From assembly GCA_934167935.1 (NCBI GenBank), contig CAKPMH010000009.1, positions 1-41,896 on the forward strand: a stretch of 41,896 nt of DNA, given 5' to 3'. Source of the stretch: an uncultured Bacilli bacterium (GTDB lineage Bacteria; Bacillota_I; Bacilli_A; RF39; UBA660). The translations under genes were made by a program, and so were the position numbers. Position 1 is the stretch's first letter. Each line of letters starts with the position of its first letter. The notes beneath the pieces are model-generated. The model saw only the letters and a list, made by a program, of their open reading frames with translations. It made no database searches and was not told where the DNA came from. Of this stretch, positions 7,942-16,446 are shown piece after piece.

Positions 7942-9573
7942 TTAAGAAATTCTATTTTTATAAAATTTTTTATTTTTAATTGTTTCATTTAATGTTTTAG
8001 AAAGTTTTTTTGATTTATTTTTTGATCTTTCAACTTTCTTTAAATATTTATCTCCCATTCCATAATTTTCTTTTGAATAATATTCTCTTGCAAGTGAAAT
8101 ATAAATAAAATTAATTTGTTCTTCTGTTAAATTATATTTTTCTATCAATTCTATAATATCAGTACCTTGTTTTATATATTCTTTTATTTTTTCTATATTT
8201 TCTATTTTATAACTATCATTTAAATCATTTTTAAAATCACTTTTTCTAATATTAATCCATGGTTTATAATTACTATATGGAATTTTTCCTTTTAATGTAT
8301 CAATTAAATTAGAATAATTATTTATCATTTTATCTTTTTCTGATAAATAATCGGCTATAGTTAAATAGTTAATAGCAGTTTCATTATCATCTTTTTTCAT
8401 ATATGCAAGTCCTATTTTAGCATAAATTCCTGGATTTACTTTTTCATTATTAAGTATTTTTTGATAATATTCTATACATAAGTCATAATCATTATCTATA
8501 TATGCTTTATTTCCTAATTCCTTTAATTTTTCTATACTTAAATCATTTTCATTATTGTTAAATTTTCTTACAACTAATTTCTTTTTATCATCCATTTCTA
8601 TTACAAAAAATTTTACATTATTTGTATTTTCTAATAATTCAGTAAAAATTTTTTCATCTTTACTATTTCTTAAATCTATTAAAATAATACTATTTTTATC
8701 TAACATTTTTAGTTTTTTTCTTAAGATTCTATTTAATTTAATTAGTTGTTTTAAATCACTATTTTCTTCTAATTTTATTTCATTTGATAATTCTTCTTCT
8801 AATTTATCAACTAGAATTGAAGAATAACCTAATTTATTTGATTCTTTTATAATATTTAAATATATTTTAGCTTCTTCTATTTTTTTATTTTCAATTGCTT
8901 CATAATAATTATTAATATATATAGAAATATCAAATCTAAAGTTTTTTCTTCTAATATTATCTAAAAAATTATATACATATGAATTATCATTTTTAATAAC
9001 ACTTATTTTAATTAAATATAAAATAATCACTGTTAAATATTTTTTATTTGTGTATTCTAAATATTTATCTAATGATTTATTTATATTAGCTATATCTTTT
9101 TTCTCAATATAATTAATTAGTTCTAAGTAATAAATATATAGATAATTGTCTTCATTAAATAATTCATTATCAAAAGTTTTCTTATTCATTATTTTAACTA
9201 TTTTGTTAAATTCTGTTTTGTTTTTATGATATATTTTATTAAAATAATTAAATGCTTCCAAATATTTATGATTTTTTATATTAAGTAAAAATAATTTAAA
9301 ACATGTATTTAAATCATTAGGACTAATATTAAAGCATTCTCTAAAGCATATATATGCTTTATCATAATCTTTATTTTTTAGTAAGCTAATACCATATAAA
9401 TATAATCCTTTTATATTTGCTAATACATAGAAATCATCTATTTTTTCTATTTCCTTTTGATTAATTAAATTAGTTATATTTTCGTCACTTAAACCGATTT
9501 CTTTCATTTTATTTATACTTATTTTTTTATTTTGTGTCATATAATCATAAAAATAATTTAAATAATCCATCAT
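7942..9573 (-). CDS. TPR-repeat protein of unknown function
   Basis: 543 residues, cytoplasmic by composition. The N-terminal 40 residues (KISINKMKEIGLSDENITNL, then IEKIDDFYVL) look like a small winged-helix-like module. Tetratricopeptide-type helical pairs follow at about 55-85 (GISLLKNKDYDKAYICF) and 355-410 (ELGNKAYIDNDYDLCIEYYQ, then GLAYMKKDDNETAINYL), with more degenerate helices between. TPRs mediate protein-protein contacts; no catalytic motif is visible. The start at 9573 follows GGGGTGATTAT, and its own promoter lies at 9608-9636. It lies downstream of the tRNA-Asn/Glu terminator and upstream of the TelA-like operon. The partner is unknown. Confidence 0.7.
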   Translation of the reverse strand: MMDYLNYFYDYMTQNKKISINKMKEIGLSDENITNLINQKEIEKIDDFYVLANIKGLYLYGISLLKNKDYDKAYICFRECFNISPNDLNTCFKLFLLNIKNHKYLEAFNYFNKIYHKNKTEFNKIVKIMNKKTFDNELFNEDNYLYIYYLELINYIEKKDIANINKSLDKYLEYTNKKYLTVIILYLIKISVIKNDNSYVYNFLDNIRRKNFRFDISIYINNYYEAIENKKIEEAKIYLNIIKESNKLGYSSILVDKLEEELSNEIKLEENSDLKQLIKLNRILRKKLKMLDKNSIILIDLRNSKDEKIFTELLENTNNVKFFVIEMDDKKKLVVRKFNNNENDLSIEKLKELGNKAYIDNDYDLCIEYYQKILNNEKVNPGIYAKIGLAYMKKDDNETAINYLTIADYLSEKDKMINNYSNLIDTLKGKIPYSNYKPWINIRKSDFKNDLNDSYKIENIEKIKEYIKQGTDIIELIEKYNLTEEQINFIYISLAREYYSKENYGMGDKYLKKVERSKNKSKKLSKTLNETIKNKKFYKNRIS

Positions 9574-9607
9574 ATAATCACCCCTGATTTATTAATTACA
9601 GATATAT

Positions 9608-9636
9608 AGTATACCCATTTTTTATTGTTAAGTCAA
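9608..9636 (-). promoter_or_regulatory. Promoter of the TPR gene
   Basis: Minus strand TTGACT (9631-9636), 17-base spacer, TATACT (9608-9613). The -35 box abuts the T-tract of the tRNA terminator, so the two transcription units are packed end to end. Confidence 0.65.
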
Positions 9637-9662
9637 GAAAAAAGCTAACTATTGTTAGCTTC
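9636..9662 (-). terminator. Intrinsic terminator of the tRNA-Asn/tRNA-Glu unit
   Basis: A minus-strand hairpin, AAGCTAAC with GTTAGCTT and a four-base loop, is followed by a T run. Confidence 0.85.
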
Positions 9663-9698
9663 TCATATATCTCAAATTTTATTGAGTAATAAGTAAAA

Positions 9699-9775
9699 TG
9701 GTGACCAGTACGAGATTCGAACTCGTGAATGCTGCCGTGAAAGGGCAGTGTGTTAAGCCACTTCACCAACTGGCC
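9699..9775 (-). tRNA. tRNA-Glu (TTC)
   Basis: Cloverleaf with acceptor GGCCAGT pairing ACTGGTC, discriminator A and encoded CCA (9699-9701). The anticodon stem CTGCC/GGCAG encloses loop CTTTCAC with anticodon TTC. The T-arm GTTCGAATC is canonical and the D-arm is of the larger type. It is co-transcribed after tRNA-Asn. Confidence 0.95.
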
Positions 9776-9785
9776 AAAAAAAATA

Positions 9786-9861
9786 TGGCGCCTAATGTAG
9801 GACTCGAACCTACGACCTGTCGGTTAACAGCCGAATGCTCTACCAACTGAGCTAATTAGGC
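9786..9861 (-). tRNA. tRNA-Asn (GTT)
   Basis: Acceptor GCCTAAT pairs ATTAGGC, with discriminator G and encoded CCA (9786-9788). The anticodon loop CTGTTAA gives anticodon GTT, within a TCGG/CCGA stem. The T-arm GTTCGAGTC is canonical. It is the first gene after the promoter at 9900-9928. The substrate of the neighbouring AspRS and GatCAB is probably this tRNA, charged first with Asp. Confidence 0.96.
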
Positions 9862-9899
9862 AACCTCATTTAATTTGTCTTAATTACTAAGACTATTTA

Positions 9900-9928
9900 A
9901 TTATATACTAGATTAGAGCATTTGGCAA
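9900..9928 (-). promoter_or_regulatory. Promoter of the tRNA-Asn/tRNA-Glu unit
   Basis: Minus strand TTGCCA (9923-9928), 17-base spacer, TATAAT (9900-9905), about 38 bases upstream of the tRNA-Asn 5' end. Confidence 0.8.
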
Positions 9929-9957
9929 TACTTTTTTTTAATTTTTTTAATTTTTTT

Positions 9958-11160
9958 TCAAATATTAAAATTTCCTTTTTTAAAAATAAGTTTTTTGCCA
10001 TACTTCGTGTCAGCTTCAATTTCTAAATCTTCTGTGCCAATCATAAAATCAATATGATTATCAGATTGATTTATTCCATTTTTTAATAATTCTTTCTTTG
10101 TCATATTTACTCCATTTTTTATACATTCAGGAAATCCATCACCAAGTGCTAGATGACAAGCTGCATTTTCATCCAACAAAGTAGTTTCAAATATTATATT
10201 TGTATTTCTTATTGGTGAATCAAAATTAACAAGTGCTACCTCACCTAAATAACAATCGTTTTCACTACCATTAATAATTTCTAAAAGTATTTCCTTTCCT
10301 TTTTTGGCATTACAATCTACTATTTTTCCATTTTTAAATTCTAAATAAAAATCATCAATTCTTTCACCACAATATATTAATGGCAATGAACTATATACTA
10401 TTCCATTTGTTTTTCTATAATCAGGTGTTGAAAATATTTCATATGATGGCATATTAGATATAAAAAGTCCTTTATTTTGATTTGCAATACTATTCCATAT
10501 AGATTCATTTGGCATTTCTACTACTAAATTTGTTCCTAAACTATTTTTATAATGTAATTTTTTTATCTTCAAATCATTTATTTTATTAATAATTTCCAAG
10601 TTTTTCTTAATATAACTTTCCCAACTTTCAATAGGGTTATTAGTATCAACCATACAAGCCTTATAAATAAAATTTTCTAATTTTTGATATGCATTATTAT
10701 CATTCTTAAATATTTTTTTTGCCCAAATTTCATTAGCAACTGCAGCAATGCACCAAGATATTTCTCCTTTATTAACCTTTTCTCTATAAATGGATCTTGT
10801 TTTTTTGTTAATTAATTTAGACATTGCAATTTTTTTAGGATCAATGTCATCTAATACGTCTGGAAATTCAGTATCTAAAATTAAAAAACATGCATCTTTT
10901 TTTGCATAAAAATCAACTATAGATTTATCAAAATAAGGATCATTTCTTATTTCTTCCATACTTAATTTTAAAAGTTTATCATGCAATACGTTTATATCCT
11001 CATAATCTATATAAACTTCTTTTACTCCTAAATTATATGCCTTATTTTTAATTCTTTCAGCAAATTCTTTTAAAGCAATATCTGCATTAATAAATAATAC
11101 TTCTTTATTTTGAATATTTATACATTTTTTTAATAATAATTCTATATATTTATCAACCAT
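9958..11160 (-). CDS. M29 family metallo-aminopeptidase (AmpS/PepS type)
   Basis: A cytoplasmic two-metal exopeptidase of the thermophilic aminopeptidase (M29) family, about 400 residues as usual. The expected metal ligands are visible in order: Glu in MPSYEIFSTP, Glu in YLGEVALV, His in DENAACHLALGDGF, and His and Asp in NHIDFMIGTEDLEI. The usual PTEE motif reads PSYE here; the second Glu is the one retained. Family members release N-terminal residues from short peptides and supply amino acids. It has its own likely promoter downstream of aspS, and stops with TGA just before the tRNA promoter. Confidence 0.9.
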   Translation of the reverse strand: MVDKYIELLLKKCINIQNKEVLFINADIALKEFAERIKNKAYNLGVKEVYIDYEDINVLHDKLLKLSMEEIRNDPYFDKSIVDFYAKKDACFLILDTEFPDVLDDIDPKKIAMSKLINKKTRSIYREKVNKGEISWCIAAVANEIWAKKIFKNDNNAYQKLENFIYKACMVDTNNPIESWESYIKKNLEIINKINDLKIKKLHYKNSLGTNLVVEMPNESIWNSIANQNKGLFISNMPSYEIFSTPDYRKTNGIVYSSLPLIYCGERIDDFYLEFKNGKIVDCNAKKGKEILLEIINGSENDCYLGEVALVNFDSPIRNTNIIFETTLLDENAACHLALGDGFPECIKNGVNMTKKELLKNGINQSDNHIDFMIGTEDLEIEADTKYGKKLIFKKGNFNI

Positions 11161-11176
11161 AAAACCACTCGAAGTT

Positions 11177-11204
11177 ATTATATCAAATTTCTATAAAAAG
11201 TAAA
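11177..11204 (-). promoter_or_regulatory. Likely promoter of the M29 aminopeptidase
   Basis: Minus strand TTTACT (11199-11204), 16-base spacer, TATAAT (11177-11182), 17 bases before the start codon. No clear terminator separates it from aspS, so read-through is also possible. Confidence 0.45.
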
Positions 11205-11216
11205 GAAAAATACATA

Positions 11217-12962
11217 TTAATTTCTTATTTTAATATGTACTTCTCTTAATTGTTTTTCATCAATAATACTTGGAGAACCCATCATTTTATCTTCCCCACT
11301 AGCTAATGCTGGGAATGTAATTACTTCTCTTAAATTTGTTTCATCTTTTAAAAGCATTAACATTCTCTCAATTCCAGGAGCCATTCCTGCATGTGGTGGT
11401 GCTCCAAATTGGAAAGCATTATATAAAGCTCCAAATCTTTCTTTTACTACTTCTTTATCATATCCTACTAAGCTAAATGCTTTTTCTAGGCATTCTACAT
11501 CATGATTACGAACTGCTCCGCTTGCCATTTCATATCCATTACATACAAAGTCAAATTGATATGCTTTAATATCATCTAAATTATCACTTTCTAATGCTTT
11601 AATTCCACCTTGTGGCATACTAAATGGATTATGTCCAAAATCATATTTCTTTTCTTCTTCATTATATTCAAACATAGGAAAATCATTAACTATGCAGAAT
11701 TCATATCTATTTTTATCTATTAAATCTAATTTATTTCCTAAATGAGTTCTAATTAATCCCGCATTTTTAATAGCAACATTTTTATCTCTATCAGCTATAA
11801 AGAAGATAACTGAATTTTCTTTTAATGAAGCTTTTTCAATTAAATCTTTTTTATTTTCTTCTGTTAAGAATTTATCAATTGGTCCTTTAAATGTATTATC
11901 TTCTAATAGTGATAAATATCCAATACCAGGCATTCCAATTGTTTTAGCATAATCTACTATTTCATTAAACCAACTATTTGATTTTAAAGCAATATCATCT
12001 ACCTTAATACCTTTTACATTAACTCCTCTAAATGGTTTAAATTCAGATTCTTTAAAGATCTCACTTAAATCTATTATTGTAAGTGGATTTCTTAAATCAG
12101 GTTTATCAGTTCCATATTTTTCCATAGCTTCACTATAAGGTATTCTTCTAAATGGTCTTTTTGAAACTTCTTTTTTACTAAAGTGAGTAAATGTATCATA
12201 GAAAATTTCTTCACCTACATTATACACATCATCTTCTTCAACAAAACTCATTTCAAAATCTAATTGATAAAATTCTAGTGCTCTATCAGCTCTTGTATCT
12301 TCATCTCTGAAACAAGGTGCGATTTGATAGTATTTTGAGAAACCTGAGCACATTAATAATTGTTTAAATTGTTGAGGTGCTTGTGGTAATGCATAAAATT
12401 TTCCTTTGAATTTACGTGATGGAATTATAAAATCTCTTGCCCCCTCTGGACTTGATGCTGTCATAATTGGTGTTTGAACTTCAGTAAATTCTAGTGAATC
12501 CATTTTGTTTCTTAGATATTTTAAAAGTTCTGCTCTAAATTTAGTCATATTATGTACTTTTTCATTTCTAAGATCTAAGTATCTATATTTTAATCTAACT
12601 TCTTCATTTACATCTTTAGATGTCATAATTTCAAATGGAAGATTATGTTTTGCTTTTCCAAGTACTTCTAAACTATCTACAAGTATTTCTATTTTTCCAG
12701 TTTTAATTCTTTCATTATAATCATCTTCACTTCTTTTTCTAACAGTCCCACTAAGAGTTACTGCTGATTCTTTTGTAAGTCCTTCAAATATAGAATCATC
12801 ATTACTTACTACTTGAACTGTTCCATATTCATCTCTAACATCTACAAATATAACTCCACCATGATCTCTTATATTTTCAATCCATCCAGCAATTCTAACC
12901 TTTTTACTGTCCATTTCTTCAGTTATTTGACCACAATATATTGTACGATATTTATTTTCCAT
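11217..12962 (-). CDS. aspS: Aspartyl-tRNA synthetase (probably non-discriminating)
   Basis: Bacterial-type class II AspRS, 581 residues. The N-terminal OB anticodon-binding domain (about 1-110, GWIENIRDHGGVIFVDVRDE) is followed by the catalytic core with motif 2 (FRDEDTRADRALEFYQLDFE), the bacterial GAD insertion (about 300-400), and motif 3 (GMAPGIERMLMLL). It makes Asp-tRNA. Because it is the last gene of a gatCAB operon under an Asn-type T-box, it probably also charges tRNA-Asn with Asp, for GatCAB to amidate. The His in RDHGG is the residue type reported in non-discriminating bacterial enzymes at that position, which fits but does not prove it. AGAGG precedes the ATG, and the gap to gatB is two bases. 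Confidence 0.95.
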   Translation of the reverse strand: MENKYRTIYCGQITEEMDSKKVRIAGWIENIRDHGGVIFVDVRDEYGTVQVVSNDDSIFEGLTKESAVTLSGTVRKRSEDDYNERIKTGKIEILVDSLEVLGKAKHNLPFEIMTSKDVNEEVRLKYRYLDLRNEKVHNMTKFRAELLKYLRNKMDSLEFTEVQTPIMTASSPEGARDFIIPSRKFKGKFYALPQAPQQFKQLLMCSGFSKYYQIAPCFRDEDTRADRALEFYQLDFEMSFVEEDDVYNVGEEIFYDTFTHFSKKEVSKRPFRRIPYSEAMEKYGTDKPDLRNPLTIIDLSEIFKESEFKPFRGVNVKGIKVDDIALKSNSWFNEIVDYAKTIGMPGIGYLSLLEDNTFKGPIDKFLTEENKKDLIEKASLKENSVIFFIADRDKNVAIKNAGLIRTHLGNKLDLIDKNRYEFCIVNDFPMFEYNEEEKKYDFGHNPFSMPQGGIKALESDNLDDIKAYQFDFVCNGYEMASGAVRNHDVECLEKAFSLVGYDKEVVKERFGALYNAFQFGAPPHAGMAPGIERMLMLLKDETNLREVITFPALASGEDKMMGSPSIIDEKQLREVHIKIRN

Positions 12963-12964
12963 AA

Positions 12965-14428
12965 TTACCTCTTTTCTATTTCTTCTATGATCATATTTCT
13001 TGTCATAGCAGGATTTGCTTGTCCTCTTGTTTTTTTCATTACTTGACCTACTAAGAAATCAACTATATTTGTTCTACCATTTTTATATTGTTCTATAGAA
13101 GCTGGTTGTTCAGTTAATACTTCATTAATAACACTTAATATAGCACCTTCATCACTATTTTGTTTTAAACCTTTTTCTTCTACTATTTTAGTTGGTTCTT
13201 TTTCTTCGGTTAATGCAGCATATAATACCTCTTTTGCTTGTTTACTTGAAATATCTTTATTATCTACTAATTTGATTAAATCAACTAACATATTTGGTCT
13301 TAAAAATATATCGTTTATACTTAAATCAAATTTATTTAAATGACCTAGTATTACACTTGTAATCCAGTTTGAACTTGCTTTTGGATTTGCACCTAATTTA
13401 ATTGTTTCTTCATAATAATCAGCCACATCTTTTTCTTTTACAAGTATTTTAGCATCATATTCACTTATTCCATAACTATTTATGTATTTTTCTTTTCTTT
13501 CATTTGCAAGTTCAGGAATAGATTTTCTAATTTCATCTAACCATTCTTTTGTTATTTTATATTTTGGAATATTTGGTTCTACAAAGTATTTATAATCAAT
13601 AGCATCTACTTTGTCCCTCATACGAATAGTTGTACAAGTTTCATCATCCCATCTTCTAGTTTCTTGAACAACTTCTGTATCATATCTTCCATCTTCTTTA
13701 GCTTCTATTTGTCTTTCTATTTCATAATTAATACAATCCCTTACTCCACTAAATGTATTAACATTTTTCATTTCAACTTTAGTTCCCCAATTATTGATAT
13801 CTTCTGGATCTAAGTTTTTATCCATTATTGAAACATTAACATCACATCTTATTTGACCTTTTTTGCTATCAGCTTCACTTATCCCTGCATATTGATAAAT
13901 GCTTCTCATAGTTTCTAGGAATGCTACTGCTTCATCTGCTGAATGAAAGCATGGAGGTGTAACAAGTTCAAGAAGTGGAACACCTGCTCTATTATAATTA
14001 ATTAGAGTAGTCGAACTTAGATGTTCACTTGCTGCTGCATCTTCTTCTAAGTGAATATTATCTACAATTGCTCTTTTCTTTTCACCATTACATTCATAAT
14101 CTAAATATCCATCTATTCCTACTGGTATAGGTTTTGTGTCCTGTGTAATTTGATAATTTTTTGGCATATCAGGATAATAATAATTTTTTCTTTCAAAATA
14201 CATATATTCAGGTTGTTTACAATTTAAAATCATAGATGCCATTAATGCATATTTAACTGCTTCTTTATTAACAACTGGAAGTGTTCCAGGAAATCCCATA
14301 TCAACTGGTCTTATATACGAATTAGGAAGTTCTGCATATCCATTTCTAGCACTTGAAAATACCTTTGATTTTGTTTTACTTATTTCACAGTGCATTTCAA
14401 GTCCAATCATTACTAAATAGTTATCCAT
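12965..14428 (-). CDS. gatB: Asp/Glu-tRNA amidotransferase subunit B
   Basis: GatB activates the carboxyl of mischarged Asp-tRNA(Asn) or Glu-tRNA(Gln) with ATP and transfers ammonia coming from GatA. The cradle domain begins GLEMHCEISKTKSK and has YYYPDMPKNYQITQ. The helical and YqeY-like tail (about 330-487) ends with VGQVMKKTRGQANPAM, the usual GatB terminus. Full length at 487 residues. The ATG at 14428 overlaps the gatA stop as TAATG and has GGAGGTT upstream, so the subunits are translationally coupled. Confidence 0.97.
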   Translation of the reverse strand: MDNYLVMIGLEMHCEISKTKSKVFSSARNGYAELPNSYIRPVDMGFPGTLPVVNKEAVKYALMASMILNCKQPEYMYFERKNYYYPDMPKNYQITQDTKPIPVGIDGYLDYECNGEKKRAIVDNIHLEEDAAASEHLSSTTLINYNRAGVPLLELVTPPCFHSADEAVAFLETMRSIYQYAGISEADSKKGQIRCDVNVSIMDKNLDPEDINNWGTKVEMKNVNTFSGVRDCINYEIERQIEAKEDGRYDTEVVQETRRWDDETCTTIRMRDKVDAIDYKYFVEPNIPKYKITKEWLDEIRKSIPELANERKEKYINSYGISEYDAKILVKEKDVADYYEETIKLGANPKASSNWITSVILGHLNKFDLSINDIFLRPNMLVDLIKLVDNKDISSKQAKEVLYAALTEEKEPTKIVEEKGLKQNSDEGAILSVINEVLTEQPASIEQYKNGRTNIVDFLVGQVMKKTRGQANPAMTRNMIIEEIEKR

Positions 14429-15882
14429 TATTTAACCTCCTTTGCTATTTGATTTTTATAGTTCATTTTACTTTCTAGTGCATACGCAATATTAAGTACT
14501 GTTTGATCATTATAACAATTACCAGTAATATTTAAAGCAACTGGAAGATTATCTATAAATCCATCTGGTATTGTAATTGATGGAAATCCACCAAAGTTTC
14601 CGATTTGTAAATGTTCTTCTAGGGCTTGAGTATTATCATCTAGTATATCTTTTGATCCATCTAAATGTTTTGCAGGCCCACTACCAACTGGCATAATAAC
14701 TGCATCATATTTTTGATAAAGTTTTTTCCATTCATCAACTAATAATCTTCTAACTCTTTGTGCATTGTAGAAATATCTATCTTTGTTTTGTTTTTGAAGT
14801 ACATAAGAACCTATTACAAATCTTCTTTTAATAAGAGGTGAAAATCCTTTTGTTCTATGGTCTTTCATTTGTTCAAAATAAGAATTTCCTTCTCCCCTTG
14901 GTCCAAAAATAAATCCTGTTAAATTAGACATATTGCTTGTAGCTTCAGCACATGAAATAACTACATAAACACTAGGTAATGCATTAAGAAGTGTTTTATC
15001 AACAGATACTGCATCAACTTCCATTCCAAGTTCTTTGCAAAGTTCTAATTTCTCTTTGAAATTTTCTAAATGTTCTTTAAGTTCCTTACTTGCATTTGGA
15101 TAATTTTCTATATCGCATATTTCTTTTATATAACATAATTTTTTACCTTTAACATCTTTATTTAAATCTTTATATAAATTTATTTTACTTGAATCCCAAC
15201 TAGTCATATCATATTTGTCGATTCCCTTCATATTATCAACAACAATTGCAGCATCTTCTACACATCTAGATAATACACCTAAATGATCTAAGCTTGATGC
15301 AAAAGCAAATAATCCATATCTAGAAATCATTCCATATGTTGGTTTATATCCGACAATTCCACAATATGCAGCTGGTTTCCTAATAGAGTCACCTGTATCT
15401 GATCCTGTTGCATAAGGATAAACTCCAGCAGCTACAGCACAAGCAGATCCAGCACTTGATCCAGCACACATACGAGTTTTATCCCATGGGTTTCTAACAA
15501 TACCAGTATGACCAGTTGTTCCAGTTCCTCCCATTCCAAATTCATCCATTACAGTTTTATTAACCATAACAGCATTTGCACGTTTTAAATTTTCTATTGC
15601 AGTTGCATCAAAAAATGGTACATAATCTTTTAATGTATTTGATGAACCGGTAGATAAAATACCTTTTGTTGAATAATTATCTTTAACTCCATAAGGAATT
15701 CCGGATAATAAGTTATCTGTGACAATATCACCTTTAGCATCATCTAAAATAGTAACAAATGCATTATATTTATCTTGTACTTCATGAGATTTTTTTAGTG
15801 ATTCTTTTACAAGTTCATAACTAGTTACTTTTTTATTTACTAAATCTTCATGTAATTCTTTAATTGTTTTTTCCATATACAT
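14428..15882 (-). CDS. gatA: Asp/Glu-tRNA amidotransferase subunit A
   Basis: GatA is the glutaminase subunit, an amidase-signature enzyme. The Ser-cisSer-Lys triad is visible: Lys in GIPYGVKDNYSTKG, and the serines in the Gly/Ser-rich stretch CAGSSAGSACAVAAGVYP followed by GSDTGDSIRKPAAYCG. The C-terminal ILNIAYALE is typical. I start it at the ATG at 15882, two residues before a second Met, because AAAGGTGG lies at proper distance; the longer frame up to 15933 would overlap gatC by 50 bases without a site of its own. About 484 residues, normal for the family. It forms the GatCAB complex with its neighbours. Confidence 0.96.
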   Translation of the reverse strand: MYMEKTIKELHEDLVNKKVTSYELVKESLKKSHEVQDKYNAFVTILDDAKGDIVTDNLLSGIPYGVKDNYSTKGILSTGSSNTLKDYVPFFDATAIENLKRANAVMVNKTVMDEFGMGGTGTTGHTGIVRNPWDKTRMCAGSSAGSACAVAAGVYPYATGSDTGDSIRKPAAYCGIVGYKPTYGMISRYGLFAFASSLDHLGVLSRCVEDAAIVVDNMKGIDKYDMTSWDSSKINLYKDLNKDVKGKKLCYIKEICDIENYPNASKELKEHLENFKEKLELCKELGMEVDAVSVDKTLLNALPSVYVVISCAEATSNMSNLTGFIFGPRGEGNSYFEQMKDHRTKGFSPLIKRRFVIGSYVLQKQNKDRYFYNAQRVRRLLVDEWKKLYQKYDAVIMPVGSGPAKHLDGSKDILDDNTQALEEHLQIGNFGGFPSITIPDGFIDNLPVALNITGNCYNDQTVLNIAYALESKMNYKNQIAKEVK

Positions 15883-15883
15883 A

Positions 15884-16180
15884 TTATCCCACCACCTTTG
15901 GTACTTCAACTTCTCTATCTGTACAAACATCACAGTTAGAAAGTAAATCTTCTATATCAATTGATTCTTCTACTTCATCTTCTCTAAGTTCAAACTCAAA
16001 ATCATCTAAGCAATGTGTCATTGGTTCTACTTCACTTATATTTGGTATTTTATTTATTAAGTCAATATTTTTATCTATTACTTCGAATTCATCCAATACC
16101 ATTTGATTTTCTTCTTCTGTTAAGCCAATTAAAAGCTTTTCTGCGTAATCATCTACCATCTCTTTAGTAAATTTTTCCAT
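15884..16180 (-). CDS. gatC: Asp/Glu-tRNA amidotransferase subunit C
   Basis: A small GatC subunit of 98 residues that wraps around GatA and stabilises the heterotrimer. Recognisable features are the N-terminal helix with YAEKLLIGLTEEE, and VEPMTHCLDDFEFELREDEV, corresponding to the family P-x-x-H...LReD-V region. It is the first gene of the operon, directly downstream of the T-box terminator. GGGTGATTTA precedes the ATG. It ends one base before the gatA start. Confidence 0.92.
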   Translation of the reverse strand: MEKFTKEMVDDYAEKLLIGLTEEENQMVLDEFEVIDKNIDLINKIPNISEVEPMTHCLDDFEFELREDEVEESIDIEDLLSNCDVCTDREVEVPKVVG

Positions 16181-16195
16181 TAAATCACCCTTTCA

Positions 16196-16247
16196 ATATA
16201 AAAAAGGATGATACCTAAGGAGTGCATAAGCACGGTACCATCCTTTT
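16196..16247 (-). terminator. T-box terminator / antiterminator of gatCAB-aspS
   Basis: A minus-strand hairpin whose AAAAGGATGGTACC side pairs GGTATCATCCTTTT, enclosing an inner GTGC-TTAT-GCAC stem-loop and followed by a T run. The upstream arm is the T-box antiterminator sequence GATGGTACCGTGC with a TGGT bulge at 16237-16240 that binds the tRNA 3' end. The leader ends about 16 bases before gatC. Confidence 0.9.
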
Positions 16248-16408
16248 ATTTTCTTAATTAAATAACGGTATCAACCGAATATTCCTACTAATTTCAGAAT
16301 ATTTGCTCCATAGTGTTTTTCATATTAATCTTTTCTGTTAGCTCTCACCATTCTAACTCGCTTTTAGATAGTCATTAATATTACTCTCTATATCTTTGCA
16401 TTTAAAGC
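16198..16408 (-). ncRNA. T-box riboswitch leader, Asn-type specifier
   Basis: Transcription should begin near 16408. Stem I is recognisable by AGAGAGTA on its 5' side, the distal segment AGCGAGTTAG and GGTGAGAGCTAAC (16337-16362), and complementary ATATTAAT/ATTAATAT arms. The 3' side of the specifier loop reads GAAAAACA, containing AAC (16315-16317), the codon read by tRNA-Asn(GTT), and GAA (16319-16321). A stem III hairpin (AATATTC/GAATATT) follows, then the antiterminator. Uncharged tRNA binding to the codon and to the TGGT bulge should favour antitermination, so gatCAB-aspS is induced when Asn-tRNA is low. The AAC assignment comes from folding by eye; CAC or AAA would be the alternatives. 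Confidence 0.85.
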
Positions 16409-16414
16409 ATGTTA

Positions 16415-16444
16415 ATTATATCAAATTTAAAATTAAATTGTCAA
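16415..16444 (-). promoter_or_regulatory. Promoter of the T-box/gatCAB-aspS operon
   Basis: Minus strand TTGACA (16439-16444), 18-base spacer, TATAAT (16415-16420). The -35 box abuts the stop codon of the preceding gene. Confidence 0.75.
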
Positions 16445-16446
16445 TA

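Noticed and set aside
15882..15933. Longer gatA start
   Set aside because: Would overlap gatC by 50 bases; the start at 15882 has a ribosome site and matches the family N-terminus.
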